64,000 nucleotides of DNA from Porphyra umbilicalis (GCA_002049455.2 KV918781.1:124001-188000), one strand, 5' to 3'; positions 1 to 11,245 are shown, counted from the first letter of the stretch. Notes: generated by a model from the sequence alone, not told the origin. Made by a program: numbers and translations.

Positions 1-3000
1 TCAACCTGGGTGCTCGACTCTGGCGCAACCAACCACATGGCCGCCGGGGATAAGGGCTTCACCGTCCGGACGGCGGGAAGCGGGGCCGAGGTCACTCTGG
101 CCAACGGCGATAAGGTGCCCATCAAGGGGCACGGCCACGTCTCCATGGACGTTGGCAAAGGAAACACCAAGACGCGCATGGTGCTCGGGGAGGCTATGCT
201 CGTTCCGGACCTGACTAGCAACCTGCTGTCGGTTCGAGCAGTCGACCGCAATCGAGGTGCGGTGGTGTTGGTCGACAACGCCTGCTACATTCTTAGCGAC
301 GGGGATGCTGTACGCTTGAGCGGGGTGCTCGACAAGGCGTCGGTGGTCGGCAAGGTGAACGACCTGGAGCAGTATGTGCTCAAGGTGACGACGGTCCAGG
401 CGTCGGCTAACGCGGCATCCACGCGCATAGCCGGGGAGGCGGAGCTGTGGCACCGTCGGTTCAACCACTTAGGGTTAGAGAACCTCAAGCGGGCGGCCAC
501 AATGGTCGACGGCATGCCGTCGTCCGTGGCAGACGCCAAGCGCGTCATTGGCACTGTGTGTGTGCCGTGTGTGGACGGCAAGATGGTTCAGGCGCCGAGC
601 CCCCGCTCATCTACAGCGACGACCAAGTGCGAGCTGGTGCACACCGACATTGGTGGCCCACTCACGGAGTCGCTGGGTGGTTCCATCTACTTTATGACGG
701 CGCTGGCGGACTCCACGGGGTTCATCACGGCAACGCCTATCAAGACGAAAGGGATGGCACCGCAGGTTCTCAAGACGCGTATCAAGCAGCTTGAGACGCT
801 AACGGGAGTCAAGGTCAAGCGCGTCCGTCATGACGGTGCCAAGGAGTACGTCATCAACGACCTCAAGGCATGGTACGAGGACAAGGGCATCACGTCGGAG
901 ATGACAGCGCCGTACAAGTCACAGCAGAACGGCAAAGCGGAGCGGGTTAACCGCACGCTGATGGAGCGCTTGCGTGCTGCTCTGCTCGATGCCGGAGCGG
1001 AGGAAGGCCTGTGGGCCGAGGCGTTGGCCTCTGTCGTCCATGTGCTCAACCGGTCCCCCAGGACGGGGCTGGACGTAACACCGCTGGAGGCCCTAACGGG
1101 TCGACGCCCCAACGTCGCGGGATTCCGCGTTTGGGGGAGTCAGGCGTGGCCGCTCAAGCCCAAGAAGCAGCAACGCAAGCTGGAGCCAAGGACCGACGTC
1201 GGCCGCTTTGTCGGCTACACGGTCGGTGGCAAGGCCTACCGCATCCTCGAGGACGAGACGAACCAAGTCTTTGAGCGTCGAGACGTGCTGATGGAGGAGA
1301 ACCCGGCTAAGGTCGAGGCGTCGGCAGTCGGGTCAAGCGCTGGTCCCCGGCTGACTGCGGACTATGACGGCGACAAGGAGGACGCCACGGAAGGGGCAAT
1401 GGACATGCTCGACGCTGAACGCGGGCGAGAGGTCGAGTATGCCCCCGACGACACCTCCGACAGCGATGACGAAGGCAGTGCTCCCTCCCTTTCTGAAGAT
1501 AGCGAGGAGGAAGACGAGGACGGCCCCGACGGCTCGATACCGGCGGTCGGTCAAGGACCTGCTACCTCTGACAGCGCCGCACCTGGGCCTCGTCGCTCGA
1601 AACGAAAGCCAGCTCCCAAGGTAACATGGTGGGAGAAGGAACCCAAGGCGTACCTGGCAAGCGGTACCAGGTCCTCGGCTGAAGCGGGTTGCGACCTGCA
1701 CAAGCCCCCTGTGAACGAGAAGGAGGCGCGTGCTCGTCCTGATTGGCCGCGGTGGAAGCAGGCCATCAAGGAAGAAGTGGCAGCACACAAGAAGCTTGGC
1801 ACCTGGTCCAAGATCAAGGTTAACAACAAGAAGCAAAAGGCCATCAAGACGCGATTCGTGTTCGACATCAAGCACGACGCGGAAGGCAAGATGACGCGCT
1901 ACAAGGCCCGACTCGTGGCCCAAGGCTTCAACCAAGTGCCGGGGCGGGACTTTGACGAGACGTGGGCGCCGGTGCCCAACGCGGCTACCACACGGGCCCT
2001 CTTTGCTGTGGCTGCAGCCACGGGCTGGGAGGTTCACCATGTCGACGTCAAGACAGCCTTCCTCAACGCCAAAATGGACAAGTAGATGTACATTAAACTC
2101 CCTGACGGTATCGAGCCGGAGAGCGTGGAGGAGATGTGTCGGCTTAACCTTGCGCTCTACGGGACAAAGCAGGCTGGGCGGCTGTGGGGCATCAAGCTCG
2201 ACAAGGAGCTCAAGGAGATCGGTGCAATGCGGTCCAAGGTGGACCCGTGCCTCTACGAGTGGTGCCACCCTGTGCACGGGCGCGTCTTCATTCTCGTGTA
2301 CGTCGACGACCTTATCGTGGCGGGCGAGAAGCTGGCTGGGGTTACTGCCGTCAAGCGCTTCGTGTCGGCGAAGTTTGAAGTACGCGACATGGGGGAGGTC
2401 AACGACTTTATTGGCATGAAGGTCATGCGTGACCGTGCGGCGAAGACGCTCACTCTGAGCAACCCGGGGCACACGGCGACGCTGCTGGAGGCGTTTGGGA
2501 TGGAGACCTCCACCCCGAACAAGGCGCCAATGGCGTCAGGGGTCAAGCTGACTAAGACGGGCGAGGACCTGCTGCCGGGGGGTAACCGTTACGCCGAGTT
2601 GGTCGGCTCCCTCCTCTACCTGTCCACCACGACAAGGCCGGACATCGCCTTTGCCGTGGGGGTGCTGTCGCGCTTCATGTCGTGCCCTGAGCAGGACCAC
2701 ATGCGCGCGGCAAAGGGGGTATTGCGCTACCTGCGCGGGACAACCCGCCTTGGGGTGGTTTACGGCGGCAGCGAGCCGCTGCAGGGGTTTCTCGACGCCG
2801 ACTGGGCGGGCGACGTTGACGGCCGTCGGTCCACGACAGGCTTCGTCTTCACCCTCAGTGGCGGGCCCATCGCGTGGGCAAGCAAGCGCCAGTCGACGGT
2901 GGCAACCTCGACGGCCGAAGCGGAGTACGTGGCCGCCGCGATGGCAACCAAGGAGGCGCTGTGGCTACGCAAGCTGCTGTCAGCGCTGGGGGTCGATGGC

Positions 3001-3297
3001 GGGGCCGTGCCGATGGGGGAAGACAACCAGGCTTGCCTCGCGTTGGTCAACAACCCCGAAGCCACCGGGCGTACCAAGCACGTGGACGTCGCGTACCACA
3101 TGGTGCGTGACTACGTGGCGCGCGGGGAGGTGACGTTCTACTTCCTCCCTAGCGTGGACATGCCGGCAGATGGGCTGACGAAGCCGCTGCCGGCCCCGGC
3201 GTTCATCCTGTTTCGCCGCGTCATGGGCGATGGCTCGGATCTGGGCACCTTGGGGCTTGGCGCTACGGCGGCCCCACGTCCTGTTTCCACGTGCTGA
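1..3297 (+). pseudogene. Copia gag-pol polyprotein (PR-IN-RT-RH), 5' partial, one in-frame stop
   Basis: The frame is open from base 10 to an in-frame TAG at 2083-2085, then continues in the same frame to TGA at 3295-3297. Domains in order: aspartic protease (LDSGATNHM, bases 10-36), GAG-pre-integrase (LWHRRFNHLG, about 445-475), integrase core with D (HTDIGG, about 640), D (RHDGAKEY, about 828) and E (NGKAERVNRT, about 930), RT entry (YKARLVAQGFNQ, about 1900), RT catalytic YVDD (about 2300) and RNase H (DADWAGD near 2800, STAEAEYVAA near 2910). The catalytic residues I checked are intact. The TAG falls inside RT, in MDK-stop-MYIKLPDG. The related element C has GAG at this codon, so GAG to TAG is the likely lesion and this copy is probably unable to make full-length Pol without readthrough. 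Confidence 0.92.
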
Positions 3298-3612
3298 ACC
3301 CCTCCGTGGTCGGCGGAGGTCTGTGGCGGAGTGACCAAGGCGACAGGCCGCGTACCCTTTGCGTTTGGCATCGGCTTTGCGGCGGTTTGGGCCGGTTGTG
3401 GTGGCCGGACGGTCGGCTGGGGTATGTCATGTTGCTGTCCGAGTCGGCGGGGGTCGACTGAGCCCCTTTTGTTTTTTGCACTAACGGCGATTTTTTTTTT
3501 TAGTGAACGGTACCGTTACCGTCCACAAGAAAAAATCGCGCAGAGTGCTTGGGACGGTATCGATACCGTCCGATCCGGTGGACTTACATTAACCCCAATG
3601 TAATTGGGGGAG
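3298..3612 (+). promoter_or_regulatory. Copia A 3' untranslated region with palindromes and polypurine tract
   Basis: Between the stop codon and the 3' LTR lies non-coding DNA with a perfect 20-bp palindrome centred on GGTATCGATACC (3552-3571), a related GGTACC palindrome near 3507, T- and A-runs around 3490 and 3530, and a polypurine tract (GGGGGAG, 3606-3612) where plus-strand DNA synthesis would be primed. Element C carries the same modules in duplicate. Confidence 0.7.
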
Positions 3613-4033
3613 TGTTGAGCTCTTCTCGGGAATTCCATTGGAGCTATACTTACACGGGGGCTCTTGGTGACTCAAGCTCGTGTACTTGTTGGCATTCCAT
3701 TGTGTATGACTTGTACTTGTTTGTACTTGATTTGTGTATCTCTTGGTGAGCTCCCCCCTTCTCGTGGTGAGCTCGGGGGGGATTGTGCGTGGCGTGGTGA
3801 CTGGATTGTGCGGCGGTGGGCGGCTTACCACCGGGGAGGCGCATGCTCCGCTTTGGGAGGTGCGCCGCAGGCCCTGCACACGCGGAGAGTGGAAGTGCCT
3901 GGGGAAGCACTGAGAGAGGGTCGTCTCTGGGACTGGCAGAGGGGTCGCCTGGGGTATATCAGGCGGTCCTAGTGGGCCCAAAGCCGCCATCCAAGTAAAC
4001 CAACGCATCCACCTATCTACCTCCCGCTTCACA
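3613..4033 (+). repeat. 3' LTR of copia element A (421 bp)
   Basis: Starts TGTTGAGC directly after the polypurine tract and ends CTTCACA. It matches the two LTRs of element C in reverse orientation over the whole 421 bp with scattered substitutions and indels, and the solo LTR at 7446-7818 more distantly. A 5-bp target duplication cannot be tested because the other end is outside the window. Confidence 0.92.
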
Positions 4034-4267
4034 GGGGGGGCAGAGGGGCAGACGCCCTGTGACCCTTGTGGCAGGAGAGTGCTTCTCAGCCACGTAACTA
4101 TATTCGCTTTTTAGGGTCATCGCGACCCTTCCAACTCTGCCACGCCCTCAGATCCCTGAGGACACGAATGCAGACTGCCACCTCTGAAACGGAGGTCAAG
4201 TTCCGATATCTAAGTATATGTGTGCATCACTACACTTTGAGAGCACCCTGTCCTAAAGGCCAGGGAA
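4034..4267 (+). repeat. Truncated copy of the 0.6-kb TIR repeat G
   Basis: From about 4055 to 4267 the sequence matches 15372-15580 with scattered differences and ends in the same terminal stretch (GAGAGCACCCTGTCC, then GGCCAGGGAA). The other end is missing because copia A abuts it at 4033. It is a non-coding repeat fragment. Confidence 0.7.
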
Positions 4268-4524
4268 CATGTGCCCATACAGCCTGGAAATCAACATCAG
4301 CTCCTCTTTTTTTCTGCACTTCTGGCAAGGAGACAGTAAAAAATCTCCAGATCTCGCGTGGGCAGCTTGCTCTGTACCAAGAAAATCGGATCAAGCGGCA
4401 ACAAACAGTGAGTTCCGCTGGATGCAAGGTCCTGGTACCGAATGCGGGCATCTGATTGGTGGACAGAGTCGGTCCGCAAGTCAGTCTCTGTCCACGAGAA
4501 CAAAGTTCGGGGATCAGCAATAGT

Positions 4525-5212
4525 GAACAGTCTATCGCTGTCTTCCCAATTTTGGCCGATGTCGTCGAAGTCAAGACAGGCTCTCGGTCAACTGCCAATT
4601 GGTCGAACAACTTTATCCGGCTGAATGGATGGCTGAGAAACTGTTTCGCACAGTTGATCACCCCTCTTGACATCGACGGCATCGGCCACAATTGGGAAGA
4701 GAGCAATACGATTACCCGCTCGAGGCGTCTCGAAGACGAGTGGCTATGCGCCGTGAGAGCAAGTCTATCCGTGGGCCATTGTGCTATCGCCATCTGGCCG
4801 TAATTTTTGGCTATGGCCAAGAGCATCTCTATCAGTCAATTCTTGTGCCATATATGCAAATCCAGCTGCTCACCCCCTTCTGAAGGCCCATACCTCTCGG
4901 ATGACTTTCAAAGCACCTTCCAGTACAGATGATGGCCTTGTATGGTTCAAAGTCCGCGCACAGAGGGCCTGTGGTAAGGTAGCCAAAACGATTCCGAACT
5001 GGCGCGTTCGAGAGACGCTGGTGCTCGTCGTTCTATTAATCCACGTCTTTGGCACAAAGGATGGCTATAGCTATCCTTCTGGCTATCCTGCGCACATTAG
5101 GCACAAAGGATAGCAATATGGCACAGGATATGGCAAATTGACCTCCCGATAGAGATGCCCTTGGCCATCGGATGGCAAAATGGCACACCGATAGACTTGA
5201 TCTGACCAGCGC
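4525..5212. repeat. Two adjacent imperfect inverted repeats (MITE-like)
   Basis: The first pair is 4525-4573 against 4669-4716, both containing CTTCCCAATT and GGCCGAT cores. The second is 4763-4855 against 5127-5212, with GAGCATCTCTATC facing GATAGAGATGCCC. No ORF of substance is present. The GAGCATCTC terminus resembles that of the element at 15931-16474. These look like small non-autonomous TIR elements whose exact limits and target duplications I could not fix. 4268-4524 and 5213-5444 hold nothing I recognise. Confidence 0.5.
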
Positions 5213-5447
5213 GGTGCTAGCGGTCCAGGAAGACCTTCGTTCTTGCGGCGAAAAGGTGCCACGAGTCTCCAAGGGGCGCATTCGATGCGTTTCCTGCCCG
5301 CATTCGGCTCTCGGCACGGCACGAAACGGCCAGTTTCTGTCCGTTCCTCGGATTCAGCCAATAGGGAGCCAGAATAACACCTCCTGAACGCCGCCTCAGG
5401 CCGCTCTGGCTGTCGCTCGAACTTGGCGCTTTCCGCCTGCAAAATGA

Positions 5448-6426
5448 GGCCCGTTCGCAGTTGCAAACCGTGTGACGGTATACCGGCGTGACGGCGGTAA
5501 ATATCTGCGAAAGACCTTTGGCATACCGTCTCGCACGTGAAATCAAGTACACAATCGTTTTCGTCAGAGACGCAGGATTTCTATCGCCATCAGGCGCGAA
5601 CAAGATCGACCGTCGAACCAGCCATGGACCGCCATGCAGCTTGTCAACCCACAGCGACTGCCGACATGGACCCTTTCCCCATCCTACGCGCGGGCGCCTT
5701 CGTGACGTTGCTGGCGAGGGTAGTGCACTCTAGCCCGAGTATCTTTGTATCACCCACTCAGTACACAACTACTCTCGTTTCTTTTTCCCATGTGCGGGCT
5801 CGTTGCGGTCCCACTTTGAGCGCGCAGTGCGCATGTCTGACGGCGCGTTTCATGCCTTTGTGGGTATTTTGCGTCCTCGCTTACCTCGCCCCGGTCTCTC
5901 CGCCGAGGTCCGCACAGCTTTGGCTCTGCGCTACATGGGTGGCGGCAGCTACGTTGACAAGTGCGTCGTCTTCGGCGTGCACTCGGCAAGTGTCTACCGC
6001 CATTGCGGTCAGGTACCGTGTCGCGCGCCGCGATGGGTGTTCCCAACGGAGGGGGGGTGGGGGGGAACGGTGTGCAGTTTGAAAGGGCGGCGGGTGGGGA
6101 GGGTTGCAGCGAACAGTGCCATGCAGCGCGGTGCGTCTCGAGTGGGCTGCGGGGTCGAATTCTCATGCATTTTCGAAGCGGCGTGTGTCGCAACACCGGC
6201 GAGGAGCTTCCGGATTGTTGACAATTCGTTTGACAGTTCGTGCAAGAGAGGAATTGTTAACACACGAGACGTGGAATTCTCCGTTCTCAGACGGTATACC
6301 GCGGTATAAACATACGCGGGGATCCCGCGTATGTCTGTACCGGTATACCGTCGCGTGACGGGCTCGGCCAATCAAATCAACGTTACGTCGGTATACCGTC
6401 ACACTGTTTGCAACTGCGAACGGGCC
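5448..6426 (+). mobile_element. PIF/Harbinger-like TIR element, 979 bp, target duplication TGA
   Basis: Terminal inverted repeats begin GGCCCGTTCGCAGTTGC at both ends and match over 39 bp with one mismatch (5448-5486 against 6388-6426), extending to about 46 bp with three mismatches. Both ends are flanked by TGA (5445-5447 and 6427-6429), a 3-bp duplication as in PIF/Harbinger elements, which usually duplicate TWA. Inside is a fragment resembling the N-terminal region of Harbinger transposases and, near the right end, GGTATACCG palindromes plus a 23-bp palindrome (about 6310-6332). The element is too short for a full transposase and MYB-like protein, so it is a deletion derivative. Confidence 0.82.
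5803..6012 (+). pseudogene. N-terminal fragment of a Harbinger-type transposase
   Basis: The reading frame encodes a segment of the pattern RMSDGAFHAFVGILRPRL, then ALALRYMGGGSY, then FGVHSASVYRHCGQV. This matches the helix-turn-helix region that precedes the DDE nuclease in PIF/Harbinger transposases (RMS..F..L...LRP, then a line of the form LRYLA.G..Y, then F.IS..TV.R). The frame continues to 6309 but without recognisable nuclease motifs, so the catalytic domain is missing. The CAG-GTACCG at about 6010 could be a splice donor. The flanking TIRs support the assignment. Confidence 0.6.
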
Positions 6427-6545
6427 TGAATTGGGCTCATGCAGCACTAGGGTGACGACGTTCTTACAGTGTTTTTTGCCCCTGCAATTTGACCGGCCTC
6501 AGATTGGGGCATTGACTGGCCCTCCCTTGAGCTCAGGGGCACCCG

Positions 6546-8945
6546 TTGGCGGGTGATCTGGGCCCGCCACGCTCTCGGTTGGGGTCCTCGAGGGTGGTGA
6601 GCGCTGCCCCGGGGGCGCCTGCAGGGGACGCTTGGGTGTCTCGTGAATGCCCCTGCGCGTCAGCTCATCAATCGCGCGAGGTTCTCTCCCCTCCCGCCAG
6701 CGCGCGCAAGCGCGCCCTGCGCTGTAGGCTATCTGCCCGGTCCCGCACGGCCCCTCGGGGTGCACCTCTCTTGGCCTGCCCGCGTCGTTGCCGCGGCCGC
6801 CCGCGCTGGGCGGTGCGGACTGCACTCGCTGGTGTTGCCGGCGTGGGCGAGCCCCGCTCTTCCGTCTTTCTTGCGGCGCTCGTGACCTGCTTGCTGCGCT
6901 CATGGGTGCTACCGCTGTCTCTCAACCGCTTCTCGTTGTACCACGTGGGCGGCGTCATGGTGTCCGCAGCCGTGCGTGCCGCGGCCGCGCGGTCTTGGAC
7001 CCAGTTGCTGCGCTTTGTCGGCCCAGGGCGCACGGGTCCCGTTTCCCTGGCACGGCTGGAGCAGATATTGGGCATGATTGAGCTCTTCTCCGACAACAAC
7101 ACCAACTTCAACTTTCACGTACAAGTGTCGGGCTACGACACCACGGGCAAGATCTTCTGGCTGCCGGTGCTTGAGGATCAGAACATGGTGGACAGCGCTC
7201 CCGCGTCGCAAGTGATGAGCATGCTGTACCGCTACATCGAGAGCGCCGACGGCATGATCGCGGCGTCTGGCTCTCTTCTGGCGCTCAAGCCGAGGTCAGC
7301 GGCTGCCTGTGTCGTCAGCGATCCGCTTGGCATCGGTCATCTGCCGCCCACCTTGGGCGACGAGCTGGTCGTGTCTGCGAGCCAAGGGGCGGGGGGCGAA
7401 GAAGCAGGGGGCGGAGGACGCGCGAGTGGCAAGCTGTGGAGTGCGTGTGAAGTCGGTGTGGTCAAGTGGGTGCGTTGTTTTACTATGGCAGAGGTCCTGG
7501 GCCGTGTCCAGCCACCTAATGTACCCCAGGCGGCCCCAGGACAGGTCGTCGGGCAGCCCGCTCTCGGAGCACACCCACGTGCCTCAGTTCTCAGTGCGCG
7601 CGGGCCGCGGCGCACCTCCCAGAACGGGGCATGCACCTCCCCACACAAGTCCCCCCCCCCGAGCTCACCCCAGCAGCGAGTGCCCACTACGAGACCAACA
7701 AATCAAGTACACATAAGTACAAAACATGCAACAAGTGCATAGGTAAATACCCAAAACTGAGTCCCAATGCTCAACCGGGTAAGTATAGACGAATGGAATT
7801 GCTGAGCCATGCTCAACAGTGCGTGAGCGGGGCATGGCGAGGGCTCGACTGGGGAGGCCATTGGTAGCGGTGAGGCCACAGCAGGCAGCGCCGAGCGCGC
7901 CCCCAACGGTGTCCCCAGCAGCGTCGGCACGGCAGCGCCGGCGACAACTTCTCAAGCCGCGTCCGACGACCTTGCTGGAGCTCAAGCTGCTGCGGCAGCG
8001 ATTATGCAGGCTGATGAGGACGCAGACGATGCCGATGGCGAGGTCGGGGCAGGTGGGGTGCTCGGCCTGACCCTGGGAAGTAAAGTGGTTGCGATGGGTG
8101 ATGGTATTATTGTGTGGGGTGGTGGTGTGAATATGGGGAGTGGCGGCGTGGTTGTGGGGGGAGGTGGTGTCGTGGTGGGCGGCGGTGCCTCTTCAAGTGA
8201 AGGCTCCCCACCTCCTGCCACGGATGGCGCCCCACACCCTACTGGATCTGTCGATGGCGTTAACAACGTCAAGGAGGACGACTCGGGCAACTCCAGCAGC
8301 TCGTCGGGCTCCTTGCGGGAGGCAGAGCCGAGCGCTATGCCACGCGCTGGTGGCAAGTCTCAGCGGAAGAAAGTCAGCGGCCGGCTCCACAAGCGGCAGT
8401 GTTGGCAGCGCCTGGCCCCCGTGATGCACTACGCTCCGGCCATTCACATCCCCAAGTCCGATGCAAAGGAGTTGCTTCGCGTCATGCTGGGCGCCTCTAC
8501 GAACCCTCTGACGCGTCTTCGTAGTGCGCTTGTCAAGAGCAACGCGGCCGTAGCGGGCGGGATGTCCACAAGGCCGCTGCGGCTCTGCTTGCCCTGGTGG
8601 CCGCGGCAGGCTAACAAGGACGCACCGTGGACACTGGGGGTGGTCATAGACAAGGACGTTATCGCGTCGGCGTGCTCCAAGGAGTAGCCCACGATCAAGA
8701 CTAGTACGGTTACGGCCGTCCTGTCGAAGATCACCCTCATGCGCGAAGCGACAGTCACCCAGCGGCTAGCCGAGTTCCTTCTCCTCGCTGACAAGTCGCC
8801 GGCGACGCGTGCGTCGATGACGAATTACATCTCCGGGTTCGCACAGTCGGCGCGGATGGAGGGTAAGGCGCGCACGCCCGTGCTCGGGGTCTTGCGCGGA
8901 CTGCGGACGGCTTCTCACATTGTTCCATCGCCGGCGACGCTGGCA
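6546..8945 (+). pseudogene. Unrecognised long reading frame, interrupted by a solo LTR and two stops
   Basis: One frame runs 6546-7445, is interrupted by a solo LTR plus duplicated target (7446-7823, 378 bp, a multiple of three), and resumes in the same frame at 7824. TGA at 7824-7826 and TAG at 8685-8687 are in frame, with protein-like sequence on both sides. Segments that look coding include one around 7075-7285 (LEQILGMIELFSDNN, then HVQVSGYDTTGKIFWLPVL), an acidic, Gly/Val-rich linker (8004-8230), a Ser-rich stretch, and 8385-8680 (PVMHYAPAIHIPKSDAKELL), continuing past the TAG to about 8945. The N-terminal 120 codons are Arg/Pro/Ala-rich and the true start is uncertain. I do not recognise the family. 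It could be a decayed host gene or part of an older element. Confidence 0.45.
7446..7818 (-). repeat. Solo LTR of the A/C copia family (373 bp), target duplication GTGCG
   Basis: Read on the plus strand it starts TGTGAAG and ends GCTCAACA, the same termini as the reverse-oriented LTRs of element C, with recognisable but diverged internal blocks (GTGGGTGCGTTG, CACCTCCC, AAATCAAGTACA, GGAATT). It is flanked on both sides by GTGCG (7441-7445 and 7819-7823), a 5-bp duplication. No internal retroelement sequence remains, so recombination between two LTRs probably removed the rest. Confidence 0.85.
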
Positions 8946-9039
8946 TCCTTACAAGCGGCTCCGAGGCGAACCGGCGAGACAATCTCGTCTCGGCCCCTCC
9001 GCCCTGCCAGCTTTGTGCCACTCGGGTCTCCGCGGCCAA

Positions 9040-9702
9040 GAAATCAGACCCGCCTGGCACCCGAGGAGCTGCCCGCCCAGCTGCCCCCCAACCACCCCAC
9101 TGCTGTGCGCGCCGCTCTCGCGGCTGCCACGGGGATGGCCACCCCCGCGACTACCGGAAAGGCTACTTCGGACAGCGTGTCGATTTGGGCGGCGCTGCTG
9201 GCACGTGCAGCGGTGGCAGCTGCTGAGAAGACAACACCAAGTGGTACAACTGGAAGTGTACGAGCTGCTGCTCGTTCGGCGCCGCCCAAGTCGTCAACGT
9301 CGAAACCTGCTGCTCCACAGTTGCGTGCCTCATCGACAGGTGCGTCTCCAACCGTTATCCGACAACTAGCTCCTGCGCAGACTACAGCTTTCCTACAATG
9401 CCAAGTACACCACCATCTGCGCCGCCTCGTGGTCATCCGGAACGTTCAGCTGCATCTGGTACAGTTGCAAGAAAACCGGCGTCACCCCTCCCTGCTCCCC
9501 AGTCGACTGGGTCTTTAAAAAGTGCGTCTCCAGTCGGTTCACGACCGCTACGTCCTGCGCCAGCGGCACCTCCTTCGACAACTCCAAGTGCACCCCCACC
9601 GGCACCGCCTCCGTTGAATTGGAGAGCGTTGGCTGCTGCTGGTACGACAGCACGACGACCGGCGCCTCGCCAAACTCCTGCTACTCCGCCTTCTCCTCCT
9701 GA
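9040..9702 (+). pseudogene. Possible decayed cysteine-rich protein gene
   Basis: Frame 2 from about 9040 reads as a Cys-rich polypeptide (TCSGGSC, then a TGA at about 9224, then KWYNWKCTSCCSFG, VETCCSTVACLIDRC). Near 9385 the Cys-rich signal moves to frame 1 (TTICAASWSSGTFSCIWYSC, FKKCVSSRF, ATSCASGTSF, SVGCCWYD) and ends at TGA 9700-9702. The regular Cys spacing and Trp/Tyr content are unlike the Pro/Ala/Ser-rich translations of the longer overlapping frames, so I favour the Cys-rich reading with one frameshift and one internal stop. No family is recognised. Downstream to about 11240 there are further Cys-rich patches in changing frames (for example MRWDKSCVACGFVC near 10110), which may belong to the same decayed locus. 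Confidence 0.35.
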
Positions 9703-11245
9703 GCCACCCTCACCCGGAGCTGCAGACGACAACGGTTTCGTGCATGAAGACGCTTCTACACCTGCTGGAGCCGACAGTTGCCCGAAAGTGGCCGCTGGTG
9801 ACGCACCTTCGGCCTTGCTCGTTGCGGCTGCCGCTGCTTTAGGCGCTTCCACCTTTGATGCTGCGGCGGCGCCGTCACCTTCACGAGCGACGTTCTCAGT
9901 CGCGGTAGCAACACCATCTGGTGGCCGCTTACCTGCTGAACGATCACCGCCTGCCGCGGGGGTCAGCTCCACTGAGAGCACACGCCAGTCGGTCCAGCCG
10001 TCGGAGTCGCCGGGGAAGAGCAAGGCGGCGACATCATTGTCAAACAGCAGCGGCCTTGCCGCTCCACTAAGTGCACGGCGGCTGTCACGGCCACCCGACG
10101 GTGGCACACCATGCGGTGGGACAAGTCTTGTGTCGCCTGCGGCTTCGTCTGCTCGGCAACCTCCGCTGCCGCCTCGCCGTTCGCCACCATCGAGTGATAC
10201 CTCAAGCACTGTGTCAGGCAAGGTGGGCGAGCGCCGTACTTTCGGTGTGGGTGGGGGGGATGCCGCCGTCAAAAAGAGAGGCGATGCCATTGCCAATTCA
10301 GCCATTGCTCTCAAGACCAGCGGCAGCGGGCGGGACGGGAAAGGTGGGGACGCGGCCTCTGGGTTGGACCGCGCCGCGACTACCTCAGTAATGGGGTTGC
10401 GCGCCAGCTTGGTCGACCAGGGCAGGCGGTAGAAAGTGGCCACTACTACTGGCCCGTCATCAAGCAGTGCGCAAGCGTCGCTGCAGGGCACATTAGAAGC
10501 TGTCGTTGTCGCCGCTGCGCCTCGAGAAAGAGGCAAGCGTACGCTCACCTTCGCTTCGGCAGCTTCGACCGCCGCTGATCCACGTGGGGATGGTGGGGCG
10601 GCGGCGGCCACTGACGGTGCTCCTCCGGCGGTCGCAACAAGGCGTTTAAAGAGAGGTCAGCGCGCCGCCGACCTCGCAACTGCTGGCCTTGATGTTTCGG
10701 ACCCGGCTCCAGCCCAGGTCCGCAAGCAGGCTGCGGCTATCGAGACTTTTGCTGCATCTTCTCCACCTCGCAAGAGTTCCCGCCGATTGGCAGATCACCT
10801 CGTCTCAACCGCAGACGACTCTGGCGGCCCAAGTACCCACACGCGGTCATCGGTGGAGCTGGCTTTTCATGCCATCCCCAACTCACAGACGTGCACGCTC
10901 AGGTCGGAGCTCTCCGTGCCGGTTGCCACGGGTTGGCTTGTCAAGGACATGCACTCGATGGAAAGCCGGAGGATTGACACGGACATCGTCGGCGGTTCTG
11001 CCATCACGCTTCTTTGGTTACTTTCAAGCGATTTGAGGGCGACACAGTGTGGTGCTCCATCGAAACCGCAGCCTATGACTTGGAATGGCCGGTCGGGGAT
11101 CTGGCGACACAATTATTCGGTTCGGATGACATGTCCAACGGCTAAAACAACGAGAATCAAGCCAACACGGCCAAGTCCCAGGCTTGTGTATCACTGTAAA
11201 GATGCAATTCCACAAATTCAGGAGGGGCTTCGTCACCTGGTGCAC
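9703..11245. other. Decayed, possibly coding region with no intact gene
   Basis: Two overlapping frames stay open (9398-10432 and 10436-11248) with Pro/Ser/Ala/Arg-rich translations typical of chance ORFs in GC-rich DNA. Short Cys-rich and hydrophobic patches occur in other frames. I cannot define a gene here. Confidence 0.3.

Larger units (their letters stand above)
1..4033 (+). mobile_element. Copia element A, 5'-truncated by the window edge
   Basis: This is the 3' part of a Ty1/copia retrotransposon: a polyprotein from the protease onward (1-3297), an untranslated stretch with palindromes (3298-3602), a purine-rich tract ending in GGGGGAG just before the LTR, and a 421-bp 3' LTR (3613-4033) running from TGTTGAGC to CTTCACA. 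The 5' LTR and gag lie outside the window. The LTR is the same length as, and closely similar to, both LTRs of element C, so A and C belong to one family. The DNA after 4033 matches an internal part of the repeat at 14971-15580, so A probably inserted into a copy of that repeat. Confidence 0.93.

Noticed and set aside
468-478. TTAGGGTTAG, telomere-like
   Set aside because: A single occurrence inside copia coding sequence, not an array.
1333-2472. 379-codon minus-strand ORF opposite copia A
   Set aside because: Shadow of the copia polyprotein; similar shadows occur opposite B1, B2 and C at matching positions.
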